Below, one piece after another: positions 51,232 through 59,622 of a stretch of DNA of 64,000 bases; position 1 is the first letter of the stretch, and the number at the start of each line of letters is the position of its first letter. This DNA is from Micromonospora sp. Llam0 (GTDB taxonomy: Bacteria; Actinomycetota; Actinomycetes; Mycobacteriales; Micromonosporaceae), in contig NZ_RJJY01000001.1 in NCBI RefSeq assembly GCF_003751085.1, positions 186,001 through 250,000 on the forward strand, in the 5' to 3' direction. The notes under the pieces were generated by a model. The model was not told where the DNA came from and ran no database searches. It saw nothing but the letters and a program-made list of their open reading frames with translations. A program made the position numbers and the translations under genes.

Positions 51232-52650
51232 GTGACCCTCGTCGCCGGCGTCGACTCGTCGACCCAGTCGTGCAAGGTGGTGATCCGCGACGCGGACACC
51301 GGCAAGCTGGTCCGTGAGGGCCGGGCGGCGCATCCGGACGGCACCGAGGTGCACCCGGACGCCTGGTGGGCGGCGCTGCAACAGGCCGTCGACTCCGCCG
51401 GCGGGCTGGACGACGTGTCCGCCGCCGCCGTCGCCGGCCAGCAGCACGGCATGGTCTGTCTGGACGAGACCGGCCAGGTGGTCCGGCCGGCTCCGCTGTG
51501 GAACGACACCCGCTCGGCCGGTGCCGCCACCGAACTGATCGACGAGTTCGGCGGCGGCACCGCCGGGCGGCAGGCCTGGGCCGACGCGGTCGGCCTGGTG
51601 CCGGTGGCCAGCTTCACCATCACCAAACTGCGCTGGCTGGCCCGCACCGAGCCGGCGTCGGCCGACCGTACGGCCGCGGTCTGCCTCCCGCACGACTGGC
51701 TGACCTGGCGGCTGGCCGGCACCGGCGACCTGGCCGCGCTGCGCACCGACCGCAGCGACGCCAGCGGCACCGGCTACTGGTCGGCCGCGACCGGCCAGTA
51801 CCGCCCCGACCTGCTCGAACACGCCTTTGGTCGGACGCCGCTGGTGCCGACCGTGCTCGGCCCCAACGACCCGGCCGGCGCGCTGCGCTCCGGCGCCCCG
51901 CTCGGCCCCGGGGCCGGCGACAACGCCGCCGCCGCGCTCGGCGTCGGCGCCCGCCCCGGCGACGTGATCGTGTCGATCGGCACCTCCGGCACCGTGTTCA
52001 GCGTCGCCGACACCCCGGCCGCCGACCCCAGCGGCACGGTCGCCGGCTTCGCCGACACCACCGGCCGGTTCCTGCCACTGGTCGCCACCCTCAACGCCGC
52101 CCGGGTGCTCGACGCCGCCGTCACCATGCTCGGCGTCGACCACGACCGGCTGGCCGAGCTGGCGCTGAGCGCGCCGGCCGGCGCCGACGGGCTGGTGCTG
52201 GTGCCGTACCTCGAAGGGGAACGCACCCCGGACCGGCCGACGGCCACCGGCTCGCTGCACGGGCTCACCCTGGCCACCAGCACCCCAGCGCACCTGGCGC
52301 GGGCCGCCGTCGAGGGCATGCTCTGCGCGCTCGCCGACGGCCTGGACGCCCTGGTCGCCCAGGGCGCGGCCGTCAACCGGGTCATTCTGGTCGGCGGCGG
52401 GGCGCGCTCTGCGGCGGTACGCCGGATCGCGCCCGAGGTGTTCGGCTGCCCGGTGCTGGTGCCGCCGCCGGGGGAGTACGTCGCCGACGGTGCCGCCCGG
52501 CAGGCCGCCTGGCTGGCGCTGGGCACCCCAGACGCGCCGGACTGGACCCCGGCCGACACCGAGGAGTACGCCGCCGACGCAGTGCCCGCCATCCGCGACC
52601 GGTACGCCGACGCCCGCGACCACGTCCTGAACCGGGTCACCGCCAGCTGA
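51232..52650 (+). CDS. xylB: Xylulokinase
   Basis: 472 residues from GTG 51232, with GGAGG upstream. FGGY kinase motifs: [84 protein letters not shown] and [19 protein letters not shown]. It phosphorylates xylulose to xylulose-5-phosphate, completing the xylose entry path with xylA. Confidence 0.95.
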   Translation: MTLVAGVDSSTQSCKVVIRDADTGKLVREGRAAHPDGTEVHPDAWWAALQQAVDSAGGLDDVSAAAVAGQQHGMVCLDETGQVVRPAPLWNDTRSAGAATELIDEFGGGTAGRQAWADAVGLVPVASFTITKLRWLARTEPASADRTAAVCLPHDWLTWRLAGTGDLAALRTDRSDASGTGYWSAATGQYRPDLLEHAFGRTPLVPTVLGPNDPAGALRSGAPLGPGAGDNAAAALGVGARPGDVIVSIGTSGTVFSVADTPAADPSGTVAGFADTTGRFLPLVATLNAARVLDAAVTMLGVDHDRLAELALSAPAGADGLVLVPYLEGERTPDRPTATGSLHGLTLATSTPAHLARAAVEGMLCALADGLDALVAQGAAVNRVILVGGGARSAAVRRIAPEVFGCPVLVPPPGEYVADGAARQAAWLALGTPDAPDWTPADTEEYAADAVPAIRDRYADARDHVLNRVTAS

Positions 52651-52724
52651 CGCGGCTGGCCGCACCCCGCTGTCTCACGGTCCTGTTGTCTGGACGGCGT
52701 CGCCGTCGAATCAGGACTGGCTGG

Positions 52725-52982
52725 CTACCCCCGGTCTACGTTGGTGACCGCGCCGGGTCGGCGCAGCGCGTCCTTGCACGCGCGGACACTGACCGCCTTG
52801 CCGTCGCGGTCAGTGTCGTCGGGTCGATTTTTGCCAGCCGTCGAGCTGCACCCACGAGTGTTCCTCGGCCGACGGTCAGATTTCCACTACCCGGAGTCGG
52901 ACGGGGCGGTTGGCGTCCAGGTGTCACATTGGCGCAGCGCGGCCAGATCACCGGGGCACGCCAGCGGTGTCGGCTCGGGCAT
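52725..52982 (-). pseudogene. Degenerate copy of the 54320-54577 gene
   Basis: Same length (258 bp) and roughly 85-90% similar by eye to the intact gene. It has two compensating indels: one base gained near GTCGATTTTTGCC and one lost near GTCCAGGTGTCAC. The start MPEPTPLACPGDLAALRQCD is kept, then the frame is lost and stops early. It belongs to a longer duplicated stretch (about 52719-53030 against 54314-54626). Confidence 0.75.
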
Positions 52983-53247
52983 CGTCAAGGGCTCCGTACG
53001 GCTCGGCGGTTTCGTCCTTGTCATTGCCGTCAAGGCCGCCACCGACAAGCCACCCCGTTCACCAGCACCGCACCCGCCGCCACCGCCGGCTGACATCGCT
53101 GTATTCCGCTCTCTCGCGGTCCTGTTGTCCCGACGGACGGCGTCGCCATCGTTCCAGGACAGTCGCTGTACGGCGTTGGCTGTACGGTGAGGGTGGTGTA
53201 GCTCTGAACCTGGATTGTTAAGCGCTGGAAGTTGTGGTGACAACTCG
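52983..53247. other. Repeat-bearing gap
   Basis: 265 bp with no gene. The start continues the duplication (to about 53030). A second short direct repeat (GGTCCTGTTGTC… and ACGGCGTCGCC) at about 53120-53160 repeats 52679-52715. The last part is lower in GC than the surroundings. Confidence 0.45.
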
Positions 53248-53568
53248 ATGACAGATGCCCATGATGGCGAATATCGTAGCACGACCACGTATAGGGTGAT
53301 GATCTGGTCGATCAGGGCATTTTTTATGTTCTTCCTGACTGGCCTGTTCCTGATTTTGATATTGGAGCTGGTGGTCGCGTCTGAGGCCATTGGTATCTTG
53401 GTGGCGGGTTGTGTTTTTGGGGGTGTAATTTCGATCGCAACGGCGTTTGTTCCTCTGACAAGGTTCTCTGCGCTGGTACAGGAGAATTCTGGAATGCAGA
53501 TTGATGGGCAGCTACCATTTTTGCGCCATCTGGTATCCGACCTGTGGCGGATGGGGTGGCGCCGCTGA
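53248..53568 (+). CDS. Small two-helix membrane protein, low GC (first of pair)
   Basis: 106 residues from ATG 53248. Two hydrophobic segments (IRAFFMFFLTGLFLILILELVV and GILVAGCVFGGVISIATAFV) with a soluble N-terminus (MTDAHDGEYRSTTTYR) and C-terminus (QENSGMQIDGQLPFLRHLVSDLWRMGW). It uses AT-ending codons such as TTT, ATT and TTG far more than its neighbours, which suggests recent transfer. No known family. Layout resembles the next gene. No good ribosome site, so the start is tentative. Confidence 0.6.
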   Translation: MTDAHDGEYRSTTTYRVMIWSIRAFFMFFLTGLFLILILELVVASEAIGILVAGCVFGGVISIATAFVPLTRFSALVQENSGMQIDGQLPFLRHLVSDLWRMGWRR

Positions 53569-53686
53569 GTGCAACGGGCTGGGACAATGTGTGCTCCGGG
53601 CGCCTGGAGTTGTGCCGGCTTGGCCTCGGGCCCGGCTGTCCTAGCCGGCATGAAGACCGTCTACTCTGGGTTGGGAGGTTGATTGA

Positions 53687-54037
53687 ATGGTGGGTTCCTC
53701 AGATGATCCTGCCTGGCGTGTGCGCGGAGCCTGGGCGTACTGGCGTGCGTTGATCATTATGCGGCTTCTTCTTCTTGTATTCTTGGCTGTCTTTGCCGTG
53801 ATTCTGGCGCTGTTACTGGGAGGGTCGGTCGAGGTGCTGAGGTCAATTTTCTTTGGGCTGATCTTGACGGCCGGTGTCGGAATTATCCTGGGGCTGTTTT
53901 CTGTCCGTCCGGTGCACCGCCGTATTGAAGAAACGCCGCATTTTGCGGGCATGGACGTCTTTGAACGTGGGCCCAAGCTGTTCGGCATGGTCGCGGTTGA
54001 CCTTTTTGCCCTGAAGAGGTGGCGGCCCGGGCCCTGA
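53687..54037 (+). CDS. Small two-helix membrane protein, low GC (second of pair)
   Basis: 116 residues from ATG 53687, with GGGAGG 8 bases upstream. Two hydrophobic segments (LIIMRLLLLVFLAVFAVILALLLG and SIFFGLILTAGVGIILGLF), then a cytoplasmic tail RRIEETPHFAGMDVFERGPKLFGMVAVDLFALKRW. Same unusual AT-ending codon use and same helix-loop-helix plan as the gene 119 bp upstream; they may be distant paralogues. No known family. An immunity or signalling role is possible but unsupported. Confidence 0.65.
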   Translation: MVGSSDDPAWRVRGAWAYWRALIIMRLLLLVFLAVFAVILALLLGGSVEVLRSIFFGLILTAGVGIILGLFSVRPVHRRIEETPHFAGMDVFERGPKLFGMVAVDLFALKRWRPGP

Positions 54038-54319
54038 GCTGTCGGGCTTGACCGCAGTGGTCTGCGGTCGGTCGCTGGGACGCGCGCATCGCAATCGAAA
54101 GCCGAGCTGCTCGTCGGGAGTGTTGACCCCCGGGGCGCAGCTTCCGGATCTCCCGTCCAGTGTCCCCGGGCAGGGGTTGCCGGACCCCTGGGTCCGGGTG
54201 CCGGCCTCAGGCGCGGATCTCGGATCACGGGGATGGGATCCGGGCGTCCGTCCTGGTCCGGCTAGCGGGGAGCGGTGGGGAATGCTGCGCCCCGGGGGCG
54301 CCTATCGGGGATTGGCTGG

Positions 54320-54577
54320 CTACCCCCGGTCTACCGTGGTGACCGCGCCGGGCCGGCGCAGCGCATCCTTGTATGCCCGTACGCTGACCGCCTTGCCGTC
54401 GCGGTCAGTGTCGTCAGGGTCGATTTCCCAGCCGTCAATCTGCACCCACGAGTGTTCCTCCGGCGACGGCCAGATTTCCACCACCCGGAGCCGAACGGGG
54501 CGGTCGGCGTCCACGTGGTCACATTGCCGCAGCGCCACCAGATCACCGGGGCACGCCAGCGGGGTCGGCTCAGGCAT
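54320..54577 (-). CDS. Small hypothetical protein (85 aa), intact copy
   Basis: MPEPTPLACPGDLVALRQCDHVDADRPVRL…WPSPEEHSWVQIDGWEIDPDDTDRDGKAVSVRAYKDALRR. A beta-rich, acidic sequence with repeated Trp and no recognised domain. It overlaps the end of the 54570 gene by 8 bp, so it is coupled to it. A broken duplicate lies at 52725-52982. Confidence 0.6.
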   Translation of the reverse strand: MPEPTPLACPGDLVALRQCDHVDADRPVRLRVVEIWPSPEEHSWVQIDGWEIDPDDTDRDGKAVSVRAYKDALRRPGAVTTVDRG

Positions 54578-55085
54578 CGTCGAGTGCTCCGTACGACTCG
54601 GCAGTTTCGTCCTTGTCGTCGTGCGGGTAGCCGGCCGGCATCAGTCCGGACAGGTGCAGGACGGCGCGGATTCGTCGGGCGTTCGCCGGCTCCCACCGGT
54701 CCAGGATCGCGATCGCCCGCAGGAACGGCCGGCATGGCCCGGGGACGCCGCCGCACCGGTGGCATTCGCCGGTGGTCCGGTTCGGCAGGTGGGTGCGGGC
54801 GGTGGAGTTCGCGTCGTGGATCGCCCGGGACAGCGCGGGGGAGCGGGCCGCCCGGCCGGTGCGGTCCGCGCTCCGGGAGTCGTCGACCGCACCGTACGGG
54901 GCGGCAGCCACGCCGCGCGCGCCGGCGAGCTGGAACCGCCCGTCGTGATCGGGGTCGGTCTCCCCGGGGGTCCGCTTCGGCAGCGGCGGCCGGCCCGGTG
55001 TGGGTGCCGCATCGTCCGCTGCTGTGAACGTGATGTACCGGGCGAGGCGGGGAGTCCCGCCAATGCCGTCATTCCTGATCGACAT
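54570..55085 (-). CDS. Hypothetical protein with Cys/His cluster
   Basis: 171 residues from ATG 55085, with GGAGG upstream. The middle holds HLPNRTTGECHRCGGVPGPCRPFLRAIAILDRWEPANARRIRAVLHLSG, a CHxCG…C cluster that may bind metal, followed by a helical segment. The pattern occurs in actinobacterial accessory operons near DUF397/DUF5753 pairs. Coupled to the small downstream gene. Function unknown. Confidence 0.6.
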   Translation of the reverse strand: MSIRNDGIGGTPRLARYITFTAADDAAPTPGRPPLPKRTPGETDPDHDGRFQLAGARGVAAAPYGAVDDSRSADRTGRAARSPALSRAIHDANSTARTHLPNRTTGECHRCGGVPGPCRPFLRAIAILDRWEPANARRIRAVLHLSGLMPAGYPHDDKDETAESYGALDDA

Positions 55086-55270
55086 TTTTCCTCCGAGTCC
55101 AGTCGACTGTGGTGTTCGCCGACTTCCACCCTGGACTATCAGCCCCCCACCACAGAAGATGGGAAAAGCCCGGGAGCGACCAGGTGGCAATTGATCAACG
55201 CGGGTGACTCCGGGGAATGTCCGGCACCGGTCAGTGGTGCGCCGTGATGAATTGGGGGACGTGAAAGGCT

Positions 55271-56056
55271 ATGTCTGCGAGCGAGTATCTGGTAGAGGAC
55301 CTCCGTCGTGTCCGGGAGATGCTGGGGCTCACCCAGGAGTCCTGGGGTGAGCGCCTGCACTTCTCGGCGTCGCACGTCGGCGCGGTGGAGCGCGGCGAGC
55401 GGCCGGCGCTGCCGGACTACCTCGGCGCGGTGGACCGGGTGTACGGCACCGCGTTCATGAAGTTCTATCGGGAGTTCATCCGTGGCGAGTGGACCCCGGT
55501 GTGGTATCGACCGTTCGTCGAGTACGAGGGCCGCGCGAAACTGCTGCGGATCTTCCAGCCGATGGTGATGCCCGGCCTGTTGCAGACCGAGGCGTACGCG
55601 CGTGCCCTGTTGCAGGCGCTCAACACCAAGCCGGAGGAGCTTGAGCCGACCCTGGCCGCCCGACTGGACCGCCAGGAAATCGTCACCCGGGCCACCAACG
55701 CCTGCCGACTGGTGGTGGTGCTCGACGAAATCGTGTTGCGCCGGTCGGTGGGCGGGCCGGAGGTGATGCGCGACCAGTTGAAGGCGATCGCCGACGCCAA
55801 CCAACGGCAGAACGTGCAGGTACACATCGTGCCGTTCACCACCGGAGGCTATCCAGGGGTGCTCGGGCCGATGGTGCTCGCGACCGTGGACGGCCGGACG
55901 GTCGGCTTCCTCGAAGGCCACCTGGAGGGGCGGCTGATCGAGGCCACGGATGCCACCGAGGCGCTGGAAGAGGACTGGGAGACGATCCGGGGGTACGCTC
56001 TGCCCGGCCAGCAGTCCCACGAGATGATCATGGAGGCGATCGAGACATGGAGCTGA
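55271..56056 (+). CDS. XRE-family regulator with DUF5753
   Basis: 261 residues. N-terminal HTH_31 domain (LVEDLRRVREMLGLTQESWGERLHFSASHVGAVERGERPA), then DUF5753 (WYRPFVEYEGRAKLLRIFQPMVMPGLLQTEAYARALL…VVVLDEIVLRRSVGGPEVMRDQLKAI). This is the BldB/WhiJ-associated regulator type of actinomycetes, nearly always paired with a DUF397 protein, as here. The stop overlaps the DUF397 start by 10 bp. Confidence 0.92.
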   Translation: MSASEYLVEDLRRVREMLGLTQESWGERLHFSASHVGAVERGERPALPDYLGAVDRVYGTAFMKFYREFIRGEWTPVWYRPFVEYEGRAKLLRIFQPMVMPGLLQTEAYARALLQALNTKPEELEPTLAARLDRQEIVTRATNACRLVVVLDEIVLRRSVGGPEVMRDQLKAIADANQRQNVQVHIVPFTTGGYPGVLGPMVLATVDGRTVGFLEGHLEGRLIEATDATEALEEDWETIRGYALPGQQSHEMIMEAIETWS

Positions 56057-56232
56057 CCGAGGCGCGTTGGCGCAAGAGCACCAGGTCCGACTCGGCGAAC
56101 TGTGTCGAGGTGGCCGACAACCTACCGGGCCGCGTCTACGTCCGGGACACCAAGAACCGCGACGGCGGTACGTTGGCCTTCGCCCCGTCGTCCTGGTCGA
56201 GCTTCGTCGAGCTGGCGAAGAAGTACGCCTGA
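56047..56232 (+). CDS. DUF397 protein
   Basis: 61 residues: ARWRKSTRSDSANCVEVADNLPGRVYVRDTKNRDGGTLAFAPSSWSSFVELAKKY, the complete DUF397 signature (WRKSxxSxxxxxCVEVA…VRDSK…L.F…W.sF). It acts with the preceding regulator, likely as a toxin-antitoxin-like or signalling pair. A strong terminator follows. Confidence 0.93.
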   Translation: MELTEARWRKSTRSDSANCVEVADNLPGRVYVRDTKNRDGGTLAFAPSSWSSFVELAKKYA

Positions 56233-56268
56233 GCCTGCAACGATCCGCTTTCCGTAGCCGGAGCACAC

Positions 56269-56312
56269 AGAGCCCCGGGACCCCGCCCCAGTCGCAAGGG
56301 TCCCGGGGCTCT
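56269..56312. terminator. Terminator after the DUF397 gene
   Basis: 15-bp perfect arms (AGAGCCCCGGGACCC and its complement) around a 14-base loop, 36 bp after the DUF397 stop. Confidence 0.75.
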
Positions 56313-56322
56313 GTTGCGTTCG

Positions 56323-56379
56323 CGAGGTGACGCTTACACACGTTAAATTGGCGAAATAACGTGCGTCAGCGTCACCTCG
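56323..56379. repeat. Long palindromic repeat, related to copies at 10.3 and 11.4 kb
   Basis: Outer arms CGAGGTGACGCT (56323-56334) and complement (56368-56379), inner pairing around ACACGTTA / TAACGTGC, and a loop containing GGCGAAATAACGTG. The AATAACGT word occurs at the same place in the 11412 hairpin (GGAATAACGT). Its design and size match the two hairpins flanking the DUF559 gene. Confidence 0.55.
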
Positions 56380-56391
56380 TTGACGTCAATC

Positions 56392-56985
56392 TCAGCCGGC
56401 CGGGTCGCGCAGGATCGCCGCGAACGTGTCCCGGATCAGCTGGTCCGTCGGGGCGTCCAGGCCGAGTTTCGTCAGGCCACCGTTGAGACGCAGGGTGGTC
56501 AGGCCGTGGACGGTGCACCAGATGGTGCGGGCCAGCGCGGTGGCGGACTGACCGGCGGGCAGGAAACCCGCCTCCTGCGCCTCGGCTACCGCGTCAACCA
56601 GGGGCGCGAAGGTGTCAGGCCTTACCTCGGCCCACGACCACTGCCGGAACATCATGCCGAAGATTGCGCTGTTCTCCTCGGCGAAGCGCAGGTACGCGGC
56701 GACCAGGCGGATGATGCGGTCGGCGGGGTCGGTTGCCTGCGCGGCGGCGGCGCGCTGGGCAGCACCGAACGCGTCGTACCCCTCGTCACGCAGCGCGGAC
56801 AGCAGCGCCTCGCGGTCGGTGAAGTGCCGGTACGGCGCTGCGGAGCTGACGCCGACCCGCCGGGCCAGCTCGTTGAGGCTGAAGCCCTCCGCGCCGCGTT
56901 CGGCCAGCAACTCCCGCGCGCCGGCGAGCAGCGCATCGCGTAGCGCTCCGTGGTGGTACGTCCGGCGAGTGGCCCCAGCTGCCAT
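56392..56985 (-). CDS. TetR-family repressor
   Basis: 197 residues. HTH: YHHGALRDALLAGARELLAERGAEGFSLNELARRVGVSSAAPYRHFTDREALLSAL. The C-terminal half is WHG-type (FAEENSAIFGMMFRQWSW, ALARTIWCTVHGLTTLRLNGGL). It is divergent from the DUF2306 membrane protein 80 bp away and probably represses it. Confidence 0.92.
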   Translation of the reverse strand: MAAGATRRTYHHGALRDALLAGARELLAERGAEGFSLNELARRVGVSSAAPYRHFTDREALLSALRDEGYDAFGAAQRAAAAQATDPADRIIRLVAAYLRFAEENSAIFGMMFRQWSWAEVRPDTFAPLVDAVAEAQEAGFLPAGQSATALARTIWCTVHGLTTLRLNGGLTKLGLDAPTDQLIRDTFAAILRDPAG

Positions 56986-56994
56986 GTTGACGAC

Positions 56995-57018
56995 ATTAAC
57001 ATCAGGCCGTATGTTGAT
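56995..57018. promoter_or_regulatory. TetR-type operator candidate
   Basis: ATTAACAT-n8-ATGTTGAT, an inverted repeat with one mismatch, in the 80-bp divergent gap between the TetR gene and the DUF2306 gene. A further AATGTAAG-like half site follows. Confidence 0.6.
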
Positions 57019-57065
57019 GTCACTTACATTGTGAATGGCACTTACATACTCGTCTGGGGGCGGTC

Positions 57066-57830
57066 ATGAGCGACACAGCAGTGGTGGCGTCACCACCGGT
57101 GCGGACGACCAGCGGCAGGCCGGTGCGGCGGTCCCGCACCGGCTGGACGGCGGTGCTGTTGACCTCGCTCGCGATCGGCGGGTTCTCGTTGTACACCTAC
57201 GCCAGCGCTGACCTGCGTGCACTCGCCGATGACGGTGCCGGGCTGGCCGGCACCTATGTGGATGCGCCGTTGCCGGTCCGGGTGGCGTTCTTCGTCCACG
57301 TCGCCCTCGGCTCGCTTGCGCTGCTGCTCGGGCCGTGGCAGTTCTCCCAGCGGCTGCGCCGCCGCTGGCCGGTGGCCCACCGCTCGGTCGGCGTGGTGTA
57401 CCTGCTCACCGTCGGTGTCGCGGCGGTGAGCGCGCTGGTGATGCTGCCGTTCAACCAGGCCCGGATGGTCGGCTTCTTCGGGTTCGGCGCAGTCGCGCTG
57501 CTCTGGGCATTCACGGCGTGGCGCGGCTTCGACACCGCGCGGCGGCGGGACCTGCGCCAGCACCAGGCCTGGATGATTCGCAACTACGCGTTGACGTTCG
57601 CCGCTGTCACCCTGCGCTCGTGGGTCGGCGTCCTCCTCGCCGTACAGTTGCCGTTCGCCGGGCCGGACGCGGATCCGGACCTGCTGTTCGAGACCGCCTA
57701 CGCCGCCGTGCCGTTCCTGTCCTGGTTGCCCAACGTGATCGTCGCCGAATGGCTGATCCGCCGACGCGACCTGCCCTCGTTCCGCCTCGTCGACCGAACC
57801 CCGGACCAGGGCGTGTCCCGCGCATCATGA
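57066..57830 (+). CDS. DUF2306 membrane protein
   Basis: 254 residues, about seven hydrophobic segments: LLTSLAIGGFSLYTYAS, VAFFVHVALGSLALLLGPWQF, SVGVVYLLTVGVAAVSALVML, MVGFFGFGAVALLWAFTAWRGF. HQAWMIRNYALTFAAVTLR is the DUF2306 core with conserved His and Arg. Function unknown; heme or quinone binding is sometimes suggested for the fold. Under the divergent TetR. Confidence 0.85.
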   Translation: MSDTAVVASPPVRTTSGRPVRRSRTGWTAVLLTSLAIGGFSLYTYASADLRALADDGAGLAGTYVDAPLPVRVAFFVHVALGSLALLLGPWQFSQRLRRRWPVAHRSVGVVYLLTVGVAAVSALVMLPFNQARMVGFFGFGAVALLWAFTAWRGFDTARRRDLRQHQAWMIRNYALTFAAVTLRSWVGVLLAVQLPFAGPDADPDLLFETAYAAVPFLSWLPNVIVAEWLIRRRDLPSFRLVDRTPDQGVSRAS

Positions 57831-57906
57831 CGTGCGGTCCGAGGTGACCTGCGGCGAGCTGGCAATGCGCTAGCCACCCTTCGTCGCCACGCTGTATATC
57901 CGAACC

Positions 57907-58110
57907 ATGTCCGATGATTCCGCCGAGCCGATCAAGGAGCGGGCGGCGGCAGCCAGCAAGTCGCCGTCGGCCTACGTCGCCCGCCAACCGATCAAGATCA
58001 CCGGAAGTTCGACGAACATTGAGATCGTTCAGCGGCTCAAGACCCGGAACCGATCTATTGGTCCACTGACGTCTGAGATCGTCGAGGCGGTGCAGAACAG
58101 TCGACGATGA
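57907..58110 (+). CDS. Small hypothetical protein (67 aa)
   Basis: MSDDSAEPIKERAAAASKSPSAYVARQPIKITGSSTNIEIVQRLKTRNRSIGPLTSEIVEAVQNSRR: charged, soluble, no known domain, weak ribosome site. Codon use is ordinary. Kept with moderate confidence because it fills the gap and reads evenly. Confidence 0.45.
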   Translation: MSDDSAEPIKERAAAASKSPSAYVARQPIKITGSSTNIEIVQRLKTRNRSIGPLTSEIVEAVQNSRR

Positions 58111-58218
58111 TTGTCAACGCGCGCTCGATTATGCACGTCGCGTCGGGGCGCGTAACAGGTGGCAGGAAGCCCCGGCCCGACCGTTGGCAGGCGGGCGCGC
58201 TGACCCATACTCGGCGGC

Positions 58219-59622
58219 ATGACGCTGACCGGTGGGCGGGCGCACCGCATCTACAGCGTCGTCGTGTTCATCGTGCTCGCCTCGCTGGACAACGTGGCGA
58301 TCGGCCTGGTCCCGCCGCTGTACGGCAGCATCGCCGACACGTACGCCGTACCGGAAGGGGCGATCGGCGCGGTCACCGCCGCGACCTTCCTGATCAGCGC
58401 GATCGCCGCGGTCGGCTGGGCGTACGTCGGCGACCACGGCGACCGCAAACCGTTGCTGATGGCCGGTACGGTGATCTGGGGCCTCGGCGCGGCCGGCACC
58501 GCCCTCGCCGGCAGCTACCCGCTGTTCTTCGCCGCGCAGCTCGTCGCCGCCGTCGGGCTCGGCGCGGTCGCCTCGGTCGGCTTCTCCGTGGTCAGCGACC
58601 TGATCACCCCCGGCCGGCGGGGCCTGGTGATGAGCTTCTGGGGGCTGTCGCAGGGCGTCGGCACCCTCGCCGGCACCCTGCTCGGTGGGCTGCTCGGGCA
58701 CGTCGACTGGCGGCGGCCGTTCCTGGTGCTGGCCGCCGCCGGGCTGGCCGCCACGGTCGCGTACCTGTTCACCGTCGACGTGCGGCGCGGGCAGAGCCAG
58801 CCGGAGCTGGCCGGCCGGTTCGCCGCCGGCGGCGAGTACGAGCACCGGATCAGCCGGGCCGATCTGCCGACGATCGCCCGACGGCGGACCAACGTCTGGC
58901 TGGTGGCGCAGGGCCTCACCGCCCAGGTGGCGTTCGGTTCGCTGGTGTGGCTGCCGGCGCTGTTCCGGGCCCGCGCCGAGGAGCAGGGCTACACCGCCGG
59001 TACGGCGATCATCGTCGGCAGTGTCTTCGCCACCCTGTTCCAGCTCGGCGGCGCGCTGTCGATCGTCGGTGGGCTGGTCGGCGACCGGCTGCAACGGCGT
59101 ACCCCTCGGGGTCGGGCCCTGGTCGCGGCGGTCGGCATCCTCGCCGCGGTGCCGTTCTACCTGGTGCTGTTCTTCGTGCCGATGCGCATCGACGTGCCGG
59201 ACGGCGCTGGTGCCGGTGCGGTGACCGCCGCCGTGCTGGGCGGCGTGTTCACCGAGCCGACGATCGGGCTGAGTTTCCTCACCGCCCTGCTCGCCCTGGC
59301 GTTGACGTCGGCGAACTCGCCGAACTGGTTCGCGTTGATCGCCGACGTCAACCCGCCGGAGCACCGGGGCACCGTCTACAGCCTCGGCAACCTGGTCAAC
59401 GGGGTCGGTCGGGCGACCGGCAACGCGCTGCTGCCGGTCGCCCTGCGGGCCGTCGGCGGTGTCGTCCCACCGCCGTTGAACTACGCCGTCGGCCTCGCCG
59501 TGTTCCAGCTGTTCTTCATCCCGACCGGGATCATGTACTGGCTGGCGTCCCGGACCGCACCGGGCGACATCGCCGACGTGCACACCCTGCTCAGCGAACG
59601 CGCTGCCGGGCCCAGACGGTGA
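58219..59622 (+). CDS. MFS transporter
   Basis: 467 residues, about 12 helices. Motif A is recognisable (GWAYVGDHGDRKPLLMAGT), and FNxxGRATGNALLP-like text appears in the C-terminal half. The closest in style are Spns-like exporters (LDNVAIGLVPPLYGSIADTYAVPEGAIGAVTAATFLIS). Substrate unknown. Its 3' end overlaps the convergent alpha-glucosidase gene by 32 bp. Confidence 0.88.
   Translation: MTLTGGRAHRIYSVVVFIVLASLDNVAIGLVPPLYGSIADTYAVPEGAIGAVTAATFLISAIAAVGWAYVGDHGDRKPLLMAGTVIWGLGAAGTALAGSYPLFFAAQLVAAVGLGAVASVGFSVVSDLITPGRRGLVMSFWGLSQGVGTLAGTLLGGLLGHVDWRRPFLVLAAAGLAATVAYLFTVDVRRGQSQPELAGRFAAGGEYEHRISRADLPTIARRRTNVWLVAQGLTAQVAFGSLVWLPALFRARAEEQGYTAGTAIIVGSVFATLFQLGGALSIVGGLVGDRLQRRTPRGRALVAAVGILAAVPFYLVLFFVPMRIDVPDGAGAGAVTAAVLGGVFTEPTIGLSFLTALLALALTSANSPNWFALIADVNPPEHRGTVYSLGNLVNGVGRATGNALLPVALRAVGGVVPPPLNYAVGLAVFQLFFIPTGIMYWLASRTAPGDIADVHTLLSERAAGPRR

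Noticed and set aside
49786..52665. A 959-codon open frame antisense to xylA and xylB.
   Set aside because: It mirrors the coding frames of two clear enzymes. Its translation is biased Gly/Val/Arg text with no motif, as is normal for high-GC antisense frames.
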